Assembly (NCBI RefSeq): GCF_000720325.1
Contig: NZ_JOJM01000046.1
Location: 22,311-86,310 of the forward strand
Length of the DNA: 64,000 nucleotides
Direction of reading: 5' to 3'
Source of the DNA: Streptomyces sp. NRRL B-1347
Lineage (GTDB): Bacteria > Actinomycetota > Actinomycetes > Streptomycetales > Streptomycetaceae
Both the position numbers and the translations under genes were made by a program. Of this stretch, positions 26,435 to 35,104 are shown one piece after another. Under the pieces are notes generated by a model. That model did not search any database. It was not told the DNA's origin and worked only from the letters and a program-made list of their open reading frames with translations. Every line of letters starts with the position of its first letter. Positions within the stretch are counted from its first letter, which is position 1.

Positions 26435-29400
26435 CACGACCACCGCACAGGCAGAGGTCACTGGGACCACCAGCAGTACCGGCGGCGCACCGCCGACCGG
26501 CGGAAAGGAGAGAAGGTCCCGGAGGATGCGGCTGCCAGGGGCGGGCGGGGGCAGCCCGCTGTTCCGCAACGCGTACGCGCTCATGGTCAACACCGGCATT
26601 TCCGGCCTGCTCGGCCTGGGCTTCTGGCTGGCCGCCGCCCGGTACTACTCGGAGTCGGCGGTCGGCCAGGGCTCGGCGGCCATCGCGGCGATGAAGCTCC
26701 TCGCGGGCGTCACCGCCGTGACGCTCACGGGCGCCCTGGCCCGCTTCATCCCGGTGGCGGGCCGCGCCACCGGCACGCTCATCTTCCGTACGTACGCGGG
26801 AAGTTCGGTGATCGTCGGGTTCGTGGCGCTGCTCTTCCTGTTCACGCTCGACCTGTGGGGGCCCTCGTACCGCTTCCTGCACGGCCCGCTCGCCGGGATC
26901 GGCTTCGTCGCGGCGGTCGTGGCCTGGTGTCTGCTCACGCTCCAGGACGGCGTGCTCACCGGGTTGCGCAGCGCGTTCTGGGTGCCGGTGGGCAACACGG
27001 TGTTCTCCGTGGTCAAGCTCGCCCTGCTGATCGTCCTCGCCGCGGCCATCCCCACGGCCGGGGTGTTCGTGTCGTGGGTGGCCGCCATCGCCCTGTCGGT
27101 GGTGCCGCTCGGCTGGCTGGTGTTCCGGCGCCTCGTGCCGTGCCACGTGCGGGCCACCGAGGGCAAGGCGCAGCCGCCCTCGATGCGCGAGATAGGCCGC
27201 TTCCTGGCCGGTGACTACACGGGCTCGCTGTTCTCGCTCGCCGTGGTGTACCTGGTCCCGGTGATCGTGGCCTCGCAGGTCAGCTCCGAGGACAACGCGT
27301 ACTTCTACATCACCACCACGATCGCGGGCACCATGAACCTGCTGGCGATCAACATGGGCGCCTCGCTGACCGTCGAGGGGGCGCACGACCCGGCGCGGCT
27401 CGCCGCGAACACCCGCGCGGCGCTGCGCCGCATGCTGCGGATCATGCTGCCGATCTGCGCGCTCACCTTCCTGGCCGCGCCCTACATCCTGCACGTGTTC
27501 GGGCAGGGCTACTCCGAGGCGGCGACGCCGCTGCTCCGCTGGTTCGCGGTGGGGACGGCGCTGCGGGTCGTCATGGAGACGTACTTCGCCGTCCTCAGGG
27601 CGCAGAGCCGCACGTCCGGCCTCGCCTGGCTGCAGGGCCTGCTGTGCCTGCTCGTCCTCGGTCTGACGCTGATCCTGCTGCCGCGCATGGGGCTGACGGG
27701 CGCGGGCGTCGCGGAGATCTCCAGCCTCGCGGTGATCGTGGCGATCGCTGCGCCCAAGCTGTACGCGATCACGCACCGGACGGCGCCGGAGGCGGCGCCG
27801 GACGGCGACCTCGCGGACCTCGGCACCCCGGACGTCCCGCCGTCGCCGCGGGCCCGCACGCAGGGCGCCACCCTCACCAAGGCCCCCGGGCACCGGCTCG
27901 GCCCGGCGTGGGCCCTGCGCGAGTCCCTCGACGCGGACACCTTGCAACTGGCCATCCACCGGGCCGACCTGGACCATCAGGAGCGCAGGCCGGACGTGCG
28001 GCCGGGCCCGGCGACGCCGGTGTTCGGGACGCGGGCGTACCCGGGCTCGGGGAACACGACGGGGGGCGGCGGCATGGACGGGCACCGGCCCACCTGGGCC
28101 GTGGGGCGGCCGTTCGGCGGCACGCCGTCGCGCGGGACACCGGTGGAGCGCCCGGACACGGCCCGCGCGCCGGGTTCCGCCACGGGGTCCGCCGCCGTGC
28201 CGTCACCGGGTCCCGCCTCACCCGGTTCACCGGGCATGAAGACACCGACACCCGTCACGGGCGCCCCGGCCGTCAAGGGCGCGGCCGGGGGCTCCGCGGC
28301 GACGTCGCCCGCGCCGCCCGCCGGTGCGCCCGCGGCCGCCGCCCCCGCTCCCCCGGCGCCGCGGCGCCCCGCCCCGGCCGCGCGCCGCACGCCGCTGGTG
28401 CTCGGGCTGCTCCTCGTGCTCGCCCTCGGCCTGTACTGGGTGCCCGCGCTCGGGCTCGGCGAGAGCGACCTCGACGCGATGGGCGGGCTCGGCCTCGTCA
28501 CCGTGCTCCCGATGCCCACGCTGGTCGGCGCGGTGCTCCTCGTGGTCGTGTTCGCCTCGCTGCTCCGCCTGGAGCGGCCGCTCACCTGGCTGCTCGCGCT
28601 GACGCTCGTCGCCACCGTCGTGTCGCTGCACGCGCTGCCCGCCGTCATCGAGACCGAGCCGCGGTTCGCGACGGCCTGGCAGCACCTGGGCTTCATGGAG
28701 TACATCGACAGGACCGGCACGGCGGCGCCCGACCTGGACGCGCGCTGGAGCTGGCCCGGGTTCTTCGCGGGCGCCACGTTCCTGGCGGAGGCCTGCGGCG
28801 TCTCGGACCTGACCGAGCTGATCCGCTGGTGGCCGCTGGCCATCCAGCTCCTGTACCTGCCGCCGATGTACCTGCTCACCCGGCACATGCGGGCGAGCTG
28901 GCGGGCCAAGTGGACGGGCCTGTGGCTCTTCGTCCTGAGCGGCTGGGTGGGCCAGGACTACTTCTCGCCGCAGGGCTTCACGTACGCGCTGTACATCGCC
29001 TTCGTGGCGATCCTCCTGGTGTGGTTCCGCGCGCCCCGCGTGCTCTGGTCGAAGCGGCGGCCCGGCGAGGCCGAGGTGGAGCTGGCGAACCGGCGGCAGC
29101 AGGCGGTGCTGCTCCTGGTCCTCATGGGCCTGTTCGCGGCGACGGTGCCCGCGCACCAGCTGACGCCCTTCGTGATGCTCGGCGTCGTCACGGTCCTCGT
29201 GCTCGTGCGCCGCTGCGAACTGCGGGGCCTGCCGCTGCTCTTCGGCGTCCTCGTGGTGCTCTGGCTCGGCTTCCTGGCGGAGCCGTACTGGTCGGGCCAC
29301 TTCGACGAGCTGTTCGGCGGCGTCGGCGGCGTCGGCGGCAACGTGTCGTCGTCCGTCTCCGGGCGGATCGAGGGCGGCGACTCCACGCACAAGCTGGTCC

Positions 29401-30389
29401 TGTACACGCGCGTGGCGCTCGCCGGGAGCGTGCTCGCGCTTGCCTGCTGCGGCTGGCTGCGCAGGCGCCGGCTCAAGTACCGCGAGGTGTCGCTCGTCGT
29501 CCTGGCCTTCGTGCCGTTCCTGGGCTTCGGCATGCAGAGCTACGGCGGCGAGATGGCGCTGCGCGTCTTCATGTTCGCGCTGCCCGGGGCGACCCTGCTG
29601 GGCGGGCTCGCGCTGTTCCCGCGCACCGGGGCCACCGCCAAGGAGCGGGACCGCGACCGGGTGAGCCTCGCGCCGTTCGCCGCGCTGCTCGCGGGGCTGG
29701 TCCTGGTGGGCGGCTTCCTGGTGGCCCGCTGGGGCAACGAGCCGTTCGAGCGGGTCAGGACGGGCGAGGTCGCCGCCATGGAGTACGTGTACGCGCACGA
29801 CGACCCGACCGTGCGGCTGCTGTGGATGAGCAACGACACCGTCAACAACGTGACGCCCGCGATCCCCTGGGGCGAGCGGGACCCGGAGAAGGTCGAGTAC
29901 GTGCCCACCCTCGCGCCGCCCGACCCGGCCCTGGTGTCGGGCGTGGTGAAGGCGCTCAAGGACGCGGGGCCCAACTCGTACCTGATGGTCAACCGCGGTC
30001 AGACGGTGTACCTCCAGATGGACTCGGGCTATCCGAAGAACTGGGACACCCGGCTCGTGCGGAACCTGGACAAGCGCGCGGATCTGAAGAAGGTCTTCAG
30101 CAACGCCGACGCGACGCTGTACACGCTGCGCGAGCGGCCGGACGGCGCGGTCCCGGAGGCGGACCCGGGCGCGGTCGGCCCCAAGGTGACGTGGACGCCG
30201 TGGTCGGTGGTCGGCGGCCTCGCGGTCGTGGCGCTGGTGCTGCTGCTGGCGGCGCGCGAGGTGGTGCGGGTGGCGGCCGCGCCGAGCGTGGCGCAGCAGC
30301 GCTGGCTGCAGAGCAGCTTCTGGTTCTCGCTGCCGCTGCTCGCGGTGTTCCTCGCGTCGCTGATCCAGCGGTTCCTGACGATGGCGTAG
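26427..30389 (+). CDS. Giant fusion: Wzx-like polysaccharide flippase plus multi-span GT-C-like enzyme
   Basis: A 1,320-residue, ~20+ helix membrane protein. Residues about 45-460 form an MOP/Wzx-type lipid-linked-sugar flippase, opening with FRNAYALMVNTGISGLLGLGFWLAAARYYS. Residues about 460-650 are a long disordered Pro/Ala/Gly linker. Residues about 655-1320 form a second polytopic module resembling GT-C or polymerase-type membrane glycosyltransferases, with extracytoplasmic loops containing TEPRFATAWQHLGFMEYIDR and GWVGQDYFSPQGFTYALY. A C-terminal soluble loop with NDTVNNVTPAIPWGERDP follows. It would couple export to polymerisation or transfer. GTG start; 8-bp overlap with the deacetylase gene. 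The frame is open throughout, so this is a real fusion and not a miscalled boundary. Confidence 0.85.
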   Translation: MSDTTTAQAEVTGTTSSTGGAPPTGGKERRSRRMRLPGAGGGSPLFRNAYALMVNTGISGLLGLGFWLAAARYYSESAVGQGSAAIAAMKLLAGVTAVTLTGALARFIPVAGRATGTLIFRTYAGSSVIVGFVALLFLFTLDLWGPSYRFLHGPLAGIGFVAAVVAWCLLTLQDGVLTGLRSAFWVPVGNTVFSVVKLALLIVLAAAIPTAGVFVSWVAAIALSVVPLGWLVFRRLVPCHVRATEGKAQPPSMREIGRFLAGDYTGSLFSLAVVYLVPVIVASQVSSEDNAYFYITTTIAGTMNLLAINMGASLTVEGAHDPARLAANTRAALRRMLRIMLPICALTFLAAPYILHVFGQGYSEAATPLLRWFAVGTALRVVMETYFAVLRAQSRTSGLAWLQGLLCLLVLGLTLILLPRMGLTGAGVAEISSLAVIVAIAAPKLYAITHRTAPEAAPDGDLADLGTPDVPPSPRARTQGATLTKAPGHRLGPAWALRESLDADTLQLAIHRADLDHQERRPDVRPGPATPVFGTRAYPGSGNTTGGGGMDGHRPTWAVGRPFGGTPSRGTPVERPDTARAPGSATGSAAVPSPGPASPGSPGMKTPTPVTGAPAVKGAAGGSAATSPAPPAGAPAAAAPAPPAPRRPAPAARRTPLVLGLLLVLALGLYWVPALGLGESDLDAMGGLGLVTVLPMPTLVGAVLLVVVFASLLRLERPLTWLLALTLVATVVSLHALPAVIETEPRFATAWQHLGFMEYIDRTGTAAPDLDARWSWPGFFAGATFLAEACGVSDLTELIRWWPLAIQLLYLPPMYLLTRHMRASWRAKWTGLWLFVLSGWVGQDYFSPQGFTYALYIAFVAILLVWFRAPRVLWSKRRPGEAEVELANRRQQAVLLLVLMGLFAATVPAHQLTPFVMLGVVTVLVLVRRCELRGLPLLFGVLVVLWLGFLAEPYWSGHFDELFGGVGGVGGNVSSSVSGRIEGGDSTHKLVLYTRVALAGSVLALACCGWLRRRRLKYREVSLVVLAFVPFLGFGMQSYGGEMALRVFMFALPGATLLGGLALFPRTGATAKERDRDRVSLAPFAALLAGLVLVGGFLVARWGNEPFERVRTGEVAAMEYVYAHDDPTVRLLWMSNDTVNNVTPAIPWGERDPEKVEYVPTLAPPDPALVSGVVKALKDAGPNSYLMVNRGQTVYLQMDSGYPKNWDTRLVRNLDKRADLKKVFSNADATLYTLRERPDGAVPEADPGAVGPKVTWTPWSVVGGLAVVALVLLLAAREVVRVAAAPSVAQQRWLQSSFWFSLPLLAVFLASLIQRFLTMA

Positions 30390-30413
30390 CCCGCGGGGCG
30401 GGGGTGGGGCGGC

Positions 30414-31838
30414 TCAGCGGTCGAGCCACTTCACCCCGTACCCGGCGAGGTCGAAGCGCTTGCCGCCGATCTCCGCGCTGATGGGCCGGTCGAGCGTGTT
30501 CACCACGAGGACGGTCTTGTCGTCGGCGAGGACGCGGACGTTCGGCACGTCGTCGTCGGCGACGGTGACCTTCTCGTACTTCGTGCCGGGCGGGAAGGCG
30601 TCGGAGAACCGTGCGAGCAGGTCCAGTATCGGCTTCTCGCGGCCGCCGTCGGCGAGCTGCGTCGAGCTCCACAGACAGCCCGCGCAGTCGCCGGAGCGCT
30701 TCTGCGGGTTCCAGTAGAAGCCGCTCGTGGCGCCGCCGCGGACCAGGGCGATGAGGCCGGAGGCGTGCACGGCCACGCGGTGCGCCTCGGACCAGTCGTC
30801 GCGGTTGTCCTTGCTGTCGCCGGGCTCCACGTAGTACTCGGCCCACCACAGGGGCAGTCCGTCGGTGCGCTCGCGCAGCCAGCGGCTGACGTCCGTGAGC
30901 TTGTCGGTGGCCCCGAACTCGTCGGGGATCATCTCGTCGTCGACCGTGTAGCTGGCGCCGTCGACGACCACGAAGTCGGCGCCCGCCTTGTGCTTGTTCC
31001 AGTAGTCGAAGGCGTCGAGCGAGCGCTGGTCCATGCTGCCCCAGGGGCCCTTCAGGTCCTTGGAGACGCCGTCGGTCTGGCGCGGGTCGACGCTGTTCAT
31101 CACCACGTACGGGCCGCCGACCATGATGTCCTTGTTGACGGCCTTCAGCGCTTTGTGGACGCGGTTGTACAGGTCGGTGTAGCCCTCGTAGTCCCAGCGG
31201 TGCTCGGTGGTGTTCCAGAAGCCCTTGAGTTCGTTCCAGACGACGAAGTGCCGTACGTCCGGATAGCGCTTGGCGACGGTCGCGGCGAGGCGGGCGAAGT
31301 CGTCGAAGTGCTCAGGCTTGGGGGCGGTCTCCAGGGAGGCCTTGCTCCAGTTCGTGTTGTCGGATCCTGGCTTGCCACCCTTCATCCAGTCGGGGGCGCA
31401 GCACAGGGTGACGACGGGTGTGCCGCCGGTGGCGCGGATGAAGTCGACGCGGCGGTCCATGGCGTCGAAGTCGTAGCGCCCCTTGACCGGTTCGGGGTTG
31501 CCCGAGCCCCAGCCCATGATGTGCTGGACCTGCGGCAGCGGGCGCGGCTGCTCCTTGATCAGCTTCTCGGCGCGCGCGACGGCGGCGTCCTCGCCCTGGT
31601 CCGCGCTGTACTGGGTGTGCGTGAAGCCCCAGCCGACCTCCGCCTGCCCCGGGGGCGGCGGGGCCACCGGGGTGCCGTGCACCTTGTCGCCGTCCCTCGT
31701 GGTGCCCGCGGTGCTGCCGCCGCGTTCCTCGGGCAGCGTGAGCACGGTCAGGACCAGGGCCAGAGCGGCCGCACCAACGCCGAGCAGAGCGGCGAGACGC
31801 CACTTCCGCGCATCCGAATTCCACCCATGCCGTCGCAT
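30414..31838 (-). CDS. Membrane-anchored glycoside hydrolase, GH39-like
   Basis: A 474-residue extracytoplasmic enzyme. One N-terminal helix (LAALLGVGAAALALVLTVLTL, about residues 15-35) acts as signal anchor, followed by a Thr/Gly linker. The TIM-barrel domain has the clan-A acid/base motif VVWNELKGFWN and a later LPLWWAEYYVEPGD, where the Glu of AEYY is the likely nucleophile. A small beta domain closes the protein (FDLAGYGVKWLDR). It faces the glycan operon tail-to-tail with a 24-bp gap and may trim the same polymer. The ATG at 31838 is used; GTGs upstream would extend into the divergent promoter. Exact substrate unknown. Confidence 0.8.
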   Translation of the reverse strand: MRRHGWNSDARKWRLAALLGVGAAALALVLTVLTLPEERGGSTAGTTRDGDKVHGTPVAPPPPGQAEVGWGFTHTQYSADQGEDAAVARAEKLIKEQPRPLPQVQHIMGWGSGNPEPVKGRYDFDAMDRRVDFIRATGGTPVVTLCCAPDWMKGGKPGSDNTNWSKASLETAPKPEHFDDFARLAATVAKRYPDVRHFVVWNELKGFWNTTEHRWDYEGYTDLYNRVHKALKAVNKDIMVGGPYVVMNSVDPRQTDGVSKDLKGPWGSMDQRSLDAFDYWNKHKAGADFVVVDGASYTVDDEMIPDEFGATDKLTDVSRWLRERTDGLPLWWAEYYVEPGDSKDNRDDWSEAHRVAVHASGLIALVRGGATSGFYWNPQKRSGDCAGCLWSSTQLADGGREKPILDLLARFSDAFPPGTKYEKVTVADDDVPNVRVLADDKTVLVVNTLDRPISAEIGGKRFDLAGYGVKWLDR

Positions 31839-31971
31839 CGAGGGCCAGCGTATCGGCGACGATTCCCGGTCGGGCGCGTTCCGTACGAGTGTCTGGGACT
31901 CGCGCGTGGCGTTCGGGCGGAGTACCGAAACCGGGGTGCACACGGGCGCATTCGTGGCGGATCATGGCGGC

Positions 31972-33066
31972 ATGTTTGCGAACCCTCAGGACGCCCTGCC
32001 GATCCGGCTCAACGTCGACGACAGCGACTCGCCGTCGGACGTCGTCGACGCGCTGTTCCTCGGCCGCTTCGCGACGGGCGAGCAGCCGTACTCGCACAGC
32101 GCGAACATCGACCGCGTCAAGGCCGGCTCGACGCTCCTTCCGCCGGGCGCCGCCGTGCTGCGGGCCGCCCGGGACGACGACCGCTGCGCGACGCTCGCCG
32201 AGGGCGAGGGCTGGACGCTGCTCGTCTCGCGCTGGAACCGGGGCGCCGACGTCACGGTCACGGCGACCTCCGCGGAGCTCGCCGAGCGGGTCCTGAAGCA
32301 GGCCACGGACGGCGCGCAGGACGACCCTGAGCCCCAGCCGGAGAACGTGACCATGGGGTTCTGGTACGTGTCGCCGCGGCGCGGCCCGTACCGCACGACG
32401 CGGCAGATCTCCGCGGGCACGTGGTCGGAGGTGCGGCAGAACTACACCGCGCCGGTGGCCGACGCCATGGACAAGCTGATGAAGACCACGCCCGAGGACA
32501 TCTCCGGGCGGCTGCTCCTGCTGCACGGGCCGCCGGGCACCGGCAAGACGTCCGCCCTGCGCACGCTCGCGCGCTCCTGGCGCGACTGGTGCCAGGTGGA
32601 CTGCGTCCTCGACCCGGAGCGCCTGTTCACGGACGTGGGCTATCTGATGGACATCGCCATCGGGGAGGACGAGGGCACGGCGAAGGGCCGCTGGCGGCTG
32701 CTGCTCCTGGAGGACTGCGACGAACTGATCCGCGGCGAGGCCAAGCACACGGCGGGGCAGGCCCTCTCGCGGCTGCTCAACCTCACGGACGGGCTGCTCG
32801 GCCAGGGGCGCAACGTGCTCGTCGGGGTCACCACCAACGAGGACCTGGAGCGGCTGCACCCCGCGGTGGTGCGGCCCGGGCGGTGTCTGGCCCGGATCGA
32901 GGTGGGCGCGCTCACCCGGGCCGAGTCGGTGAGCTGGCTCGGCACCAACGAGGGCGTCTCCCGCGAGGGCGCGACGCTGGCCGAACTGTACGCCCTGCGC
33001 CGCGGCACGACCCCGCCGTCCATCCCGCCCACCCGGGACGGAGCGGACGCGGGGCTGTACCTTTAG
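31972..33066 (+). CDS. DUF5925-domain AAA ATPase
   Basis: A 364-residue cytoplasmic ATPase. The N-terminal half (about 1-140) fits DUF5925. The AAA module follows, with Walker A LLHGPPGTGKTSALRTLA near residue 185, Walker B LLLLEDCDEL, sensor-1 VGVTTNEDLERLHPAVVRPGRC, and the arginine-finger type RPGR. AAA proteins remodel or unfold partners; no partner gene is adjacent. ATG 31972 is chosen because the upstream frame has no family-like sequence. It is divergent from the glycoside hydrolase gene, with a 133-bp shared promoter region. A hairpin repeat follows its stop. Confidence 0.88.
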   Translation: MFANPQDALPIRLNVDDSDSPSDVVDALFLGRFATGEQPYSHSANIDRVKAGSTLLPPGAAVLRAARDDDRCATLAEGEGWTLLVSRWNRGADVTVTATSAELAERVLKQATDGAQDDPEPQPENVTMGFWYVSPRRGPYRTTRQISAGTWSEVRQNYTAPVADAMDKLMKTTPEDISGRLLLLHGPPGTGKTSALRTLARSWRDWCQVDCVLDPERLFTDVGYLMDIAIGEDEGTAKGRWRLLLLEDCDELIRGEAKHTAGQALSRLLNLTDGLLGQGRNVLVGVTTNEDLERLHPAVVRPGRCLARIEVGALTRAESVSWLGTNEGVSREGATLAELYALRRGTTPPSIPPTRDGADAGLYL

Positions 33067-33070
33067 GGCC

Positions 33071-33115
33071 CGTTGTGGGCAATCGTCCCGCAGGGCGGGA
33101 CGGGTGGGCACAACG
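33071..33115. repeat. Intergenic hairpin repeat, probable bidirectional terminator
   Basis: The outer arms CGTTGTG and CACAACG enclose inner arms GTCCCGC and GCGGGAC, giving one long interrupted stem. It lies 5 bp after the DUF5925 stop and 30 bp before the end of the convergent GntR gene. I recognise this sequence type as a repeat scattered through streptomycete intergenic regions. A terminator role is inferred from its location between convergent genes; no T-run is present. Confidence 0.6.
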
Positions 33116-33145
33116 CGGAGGTGCCGAGCAACCGTTGACCTGGGC

Positions 33146-33529
33146 TCAGGCCGAGGAGCCGTAGACCGCACGCAAGGCATCGCGGACCGCCGAAGCCGCC
33201 TCGGCCTCGGAGAGCCCGAGGCGGCGGACCTGCTCGGCATAGGCCTGCGCGGCCCCGGCGGCCGCGCGAGCCGCGGCCTCGCGAGCGGCCGCGACGAACG
33301 TCCCGTTCCGCCCCCGCGTCTCGATCACCCCGTCCGCCTCGAGCGCCCGGTACGCCTTGGCCACGGTGTTCGCCGCGAGCCCTAGCTCCTCGGCGAGCCC
33401 GCGTACCGTCGGCAGCTTGTAGCCGACGGGCAGCACCCCGTCCCGCGCCTGCCCGGCGATCTGCGTGCGTACCTGCTCGAACGGCGGCGCGGCGCCCGCG
33501 CCTTCCTTGATGAGGATCTTCAGAGCCAC
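33146..33529 (-). CDS. Short GntR-family regulator (YtrA type)
   Basis: A 127-residue transcription factor with the winged helix at about 12-75: PFEQVRTQIAGQARDGVL, GYKLPTVRGLAEELGLAANTVAKAYRALEADGVIETRGRNGTFV. Only a short ~45-residue Ala-rich helical tail follows. This is the YtrA subgroup, which often controls ABC transporters, but none is adjacent. The start is GTG 33529, giving the usual opening of this subgroup. It is divergent from the GNAT gene, with a 69-bp spacer. Confidence 0.9.
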   Translation of the reverse strand: MALKILIKEGAGAAPPFEQVRTQIAGQARDGVLPVGYKLPTVRGLAEELGLAANTVAKAYRALEADGVIETRGRNGTFVAAAREAAARAAAGAAQAYAEQVRRLGLSEAEAASAVRDALRAVYGSSA

Positions 33530-33598
33530 GCGCCGATTGTCCCGCACGCGCGGAAATTCGGAGGCACCCGGGCCCGTCCCGCGCGTACCGTCCGGGCC

Positions 33599-34531
33599 AT
33601 GACTGAGATCCGGGTGCGTGACCTGCGCACCGCAGACCCGGAGGACGCCGCCGCCTACGCGGCGGTGCGGCGCGCGGCGGTGCCCGCGCTGCTCGCCACC
33701 GCCGCGTCCGTGGCGTACGGCTGCGAGCACGCCCACCCCGACGCCCGCTACCGCGCGCTCGTCGCGGAGGCGGACGGCGAGGTGGTCGGCACGGCCCAGG
33801 TGGGGATCGCCCACGACAGCCCGGAGCCGGGGCAGGGCTTCCTGAACGTGTACGTGCATCCGCAGCGGTGCGGCCTGGGCGCGGGCTCGCTCCTGGCGCG
33901 TGCGGCGGAGGAGCACCTCGTGGGCGCGGGCGCGACGGCGCTGTACTCGTGGGTCCTGGACACGCCGCGCAACCGCGCGTTCGCGGCGCGGCGCGGCTAC
34001 CGCGCGAGCCGCACCGCGCACTTCCTGCGCCTGGACCTGGCGCGGGGCGGCCTGCCGCCGCTCGCGGAGCCGCCCCCTGGTGTCGAACTGCGCTCGGCGG
34101 CCGACTTCCGGGACGACCCGCGCCCCCTGTTCGCCCTGGACGCCGAGACGGCGGCGGACGAGCCGAGCGACGTGCGCGCGGAGTTCTCGGACTACGCGTA
34201 CTGGCTCACCGAGACCTGGCACCACCCGCTCCTGGACCACGAGTTGACCACGGTGGCCGTGGTGGACGGGGAGCCCGCCGCGTTCACCCTTGCGCACACC
34301 GACGGCGCGTCCCGGTACGCGTCGGGCATGACCGGCACGGCCCGCGCCCACCGCGGCCGGGGCCTGGCCAAGCTCGCGAAGAACGCCTCGCTGCACCGGG
34401 CGCGGGCGGCGGGCTGCACGGAGGCGTTCACGGGCAACGACAGCGAGAACGGCCCGATGGTCGCGATCAATCAGTGGTTCGGTTACGAGAAGTACGACAC
34501 GGAGGTACGTCATGTCCGCACGATCGACTGA
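33599..34531 (+). CDS. Protein with two GNAT acetyltransferase domains
   Basis: A 310-residue cytoplasmic acyltransferase. The first GNAT domain (about 5-150) has the acetyl-CoA loop VYVHPQRCGLGAGSLL. The second (about 160-310) has TGTARAHRGRGLAKLAKNASL and ends FTGNDSENGPMVAINQWFGYEKY. Tandem GNAT proteins of this sort include mycothiol synthase-like enzymes, but this is not mycothiol synthase by length or motif, and the substrate is unknown. Its stop overlaps the DUF402 gene by 20 bp, indicating cotranscription. Confidence 0.88.
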   Translation: MTEIRVRDLRTADPEDAAAYAAVRRAAVPALLATAASVAYGCEHAHPDARYRALVAEADGEVVGTAQVGIAHDSPEPGQGFLNVYVHPQRCGLGAGSLLARAAEEHLVGAGATALYSWVLDTPRNRAFAARRGYRASRTAHFLRLDLARGGLPPLAEPPPGVELRSAADFRDDPRPLFALDAETAADEPSDVRAEFSDYAYWLTETWHHPLLDHELTTVAVVDGEPAAFTLAHTDGASRYASGMTGTARAHRGRGLAKLAKNASLHRARAAGCTEAFTGNDSENGPMVAINQWFGYEKYDTEVRHVRTID

Positions 34532-35030
34532 GGCTGGGGCCTCGACCGACGTCGAGGTCGAGCTGCGCAAGGCGGGGCGCACGAAGATCCGCTATCCGGC
34601 CCGGCTGCTCTCGGACGACGGCACCCGCGTCACGGTCCGCGCGCCCTGGGCGGGCGCGGGCGTACGGGACTTCGGCTTCGTCCGCTTCGAGCCGGGCGAC
34701 ACCTTCGTGGAGCACTACTGGCGCGACCGCTGGTACGCCGTCAAGGAGGTGTACGCGGCGGACGGCGCGCTCAAGGGCTGGTACTGCGACGTGACCCGGC
34801 CCGCTGTGCGCGGCGGCGACGTCCTCACCGTCGAGGACCTGGACCTCGACCTGTGGTGCGCGGCGGACGGCAGTGCCGTGCTGCGCCTGGACGAGGACGA
34901 GTTCGCGGCGAGCGGCATCACCGAGGCCGACCCGGCCGCGGCCGACGCGGCCGTGCGGGCCCTGTCCGACCTGGAGCGGCTCGCCGTGGCGGGGCTCCTG
35001 CCGCGGTCGTCCGCCGCCCTCTCGGCCTAG
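34512..35030 (+). CDS. DUF402-domain protein
   Basis: A 172-residue protein with the DUF402 pattern: FVRFEPGDTFVEHYWRDRWYAVKEVYAADGALKGWYCDVTRPA, then VEDLDLDLWCAADGS and VLRLDEDEF. DUF402 includes FomD-like and Ntdp-type enzymes that hydrolyse nucleoside phosphates or nucleotide-linked phosphonates using divalent metal. The conserved acidic residues and the GWYCD segment are present. Its partner appears to be the overlapping GNAT gene. The biological substrate is unknown. Confidence 0.88.
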   Translation: MSARSTEAGASTDVEVELRKAGRTKIRYPARLLSDDGTRVTVRAPWAGAGVRDFGFVRFEPGDTFVEHYWRDRWYAVKEVYAADGALKGWYCDVTRPAVRGGDVLTVEDLDLDLWCAADGSAVLRLDEDEFAASGITEADPAAADAAVRALSDLERLAVAGLLPRSSAALSA

Positions 35031-35048
35031 CCTAAGGGGAGTTCCCGT

Positions 35049-35078
35049 TTGCCTAAAACCTTTAGGTAACTGCATAAT
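35049..35078 (+). promoter_or_regulatory. Promoter with overlapping autoregulatory-type operator for the TetR gene
   Basis: A -35-like TTGCCT (35049-35054) and a -10-like CATAAT (35073-35078) are 18 bp apart. The spacer holds the perfect inverted repeat CCTAAA-ACC-TTTAGG (35052-35066), which extends outward as TTG/TAA with one mismatch. The element is very AT-rich for this genome and lies 27 bp before the TetR ATG. Operator within promoter next to the repressor gene is the normal plan for TetR autoregulation. Confidence 0.7.
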
Positions 35079-35104
35079 CGGTTCTGTCGAAGGAGAGGAC
35101 CGAT

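Noticed and set aside
29540..29992. Possible small minus-strand gene inside the flippase fusion gene
   Set aside because: Fully contained in a well-supported coding frame, with no ribosome site or family features.
27644..30481. 945-residue forward frame within the flippase fusion gene
   Set aside because: Arg/Pro/Ala-rich out-of-frame reading; the true frame has regular hydrophobic helices.
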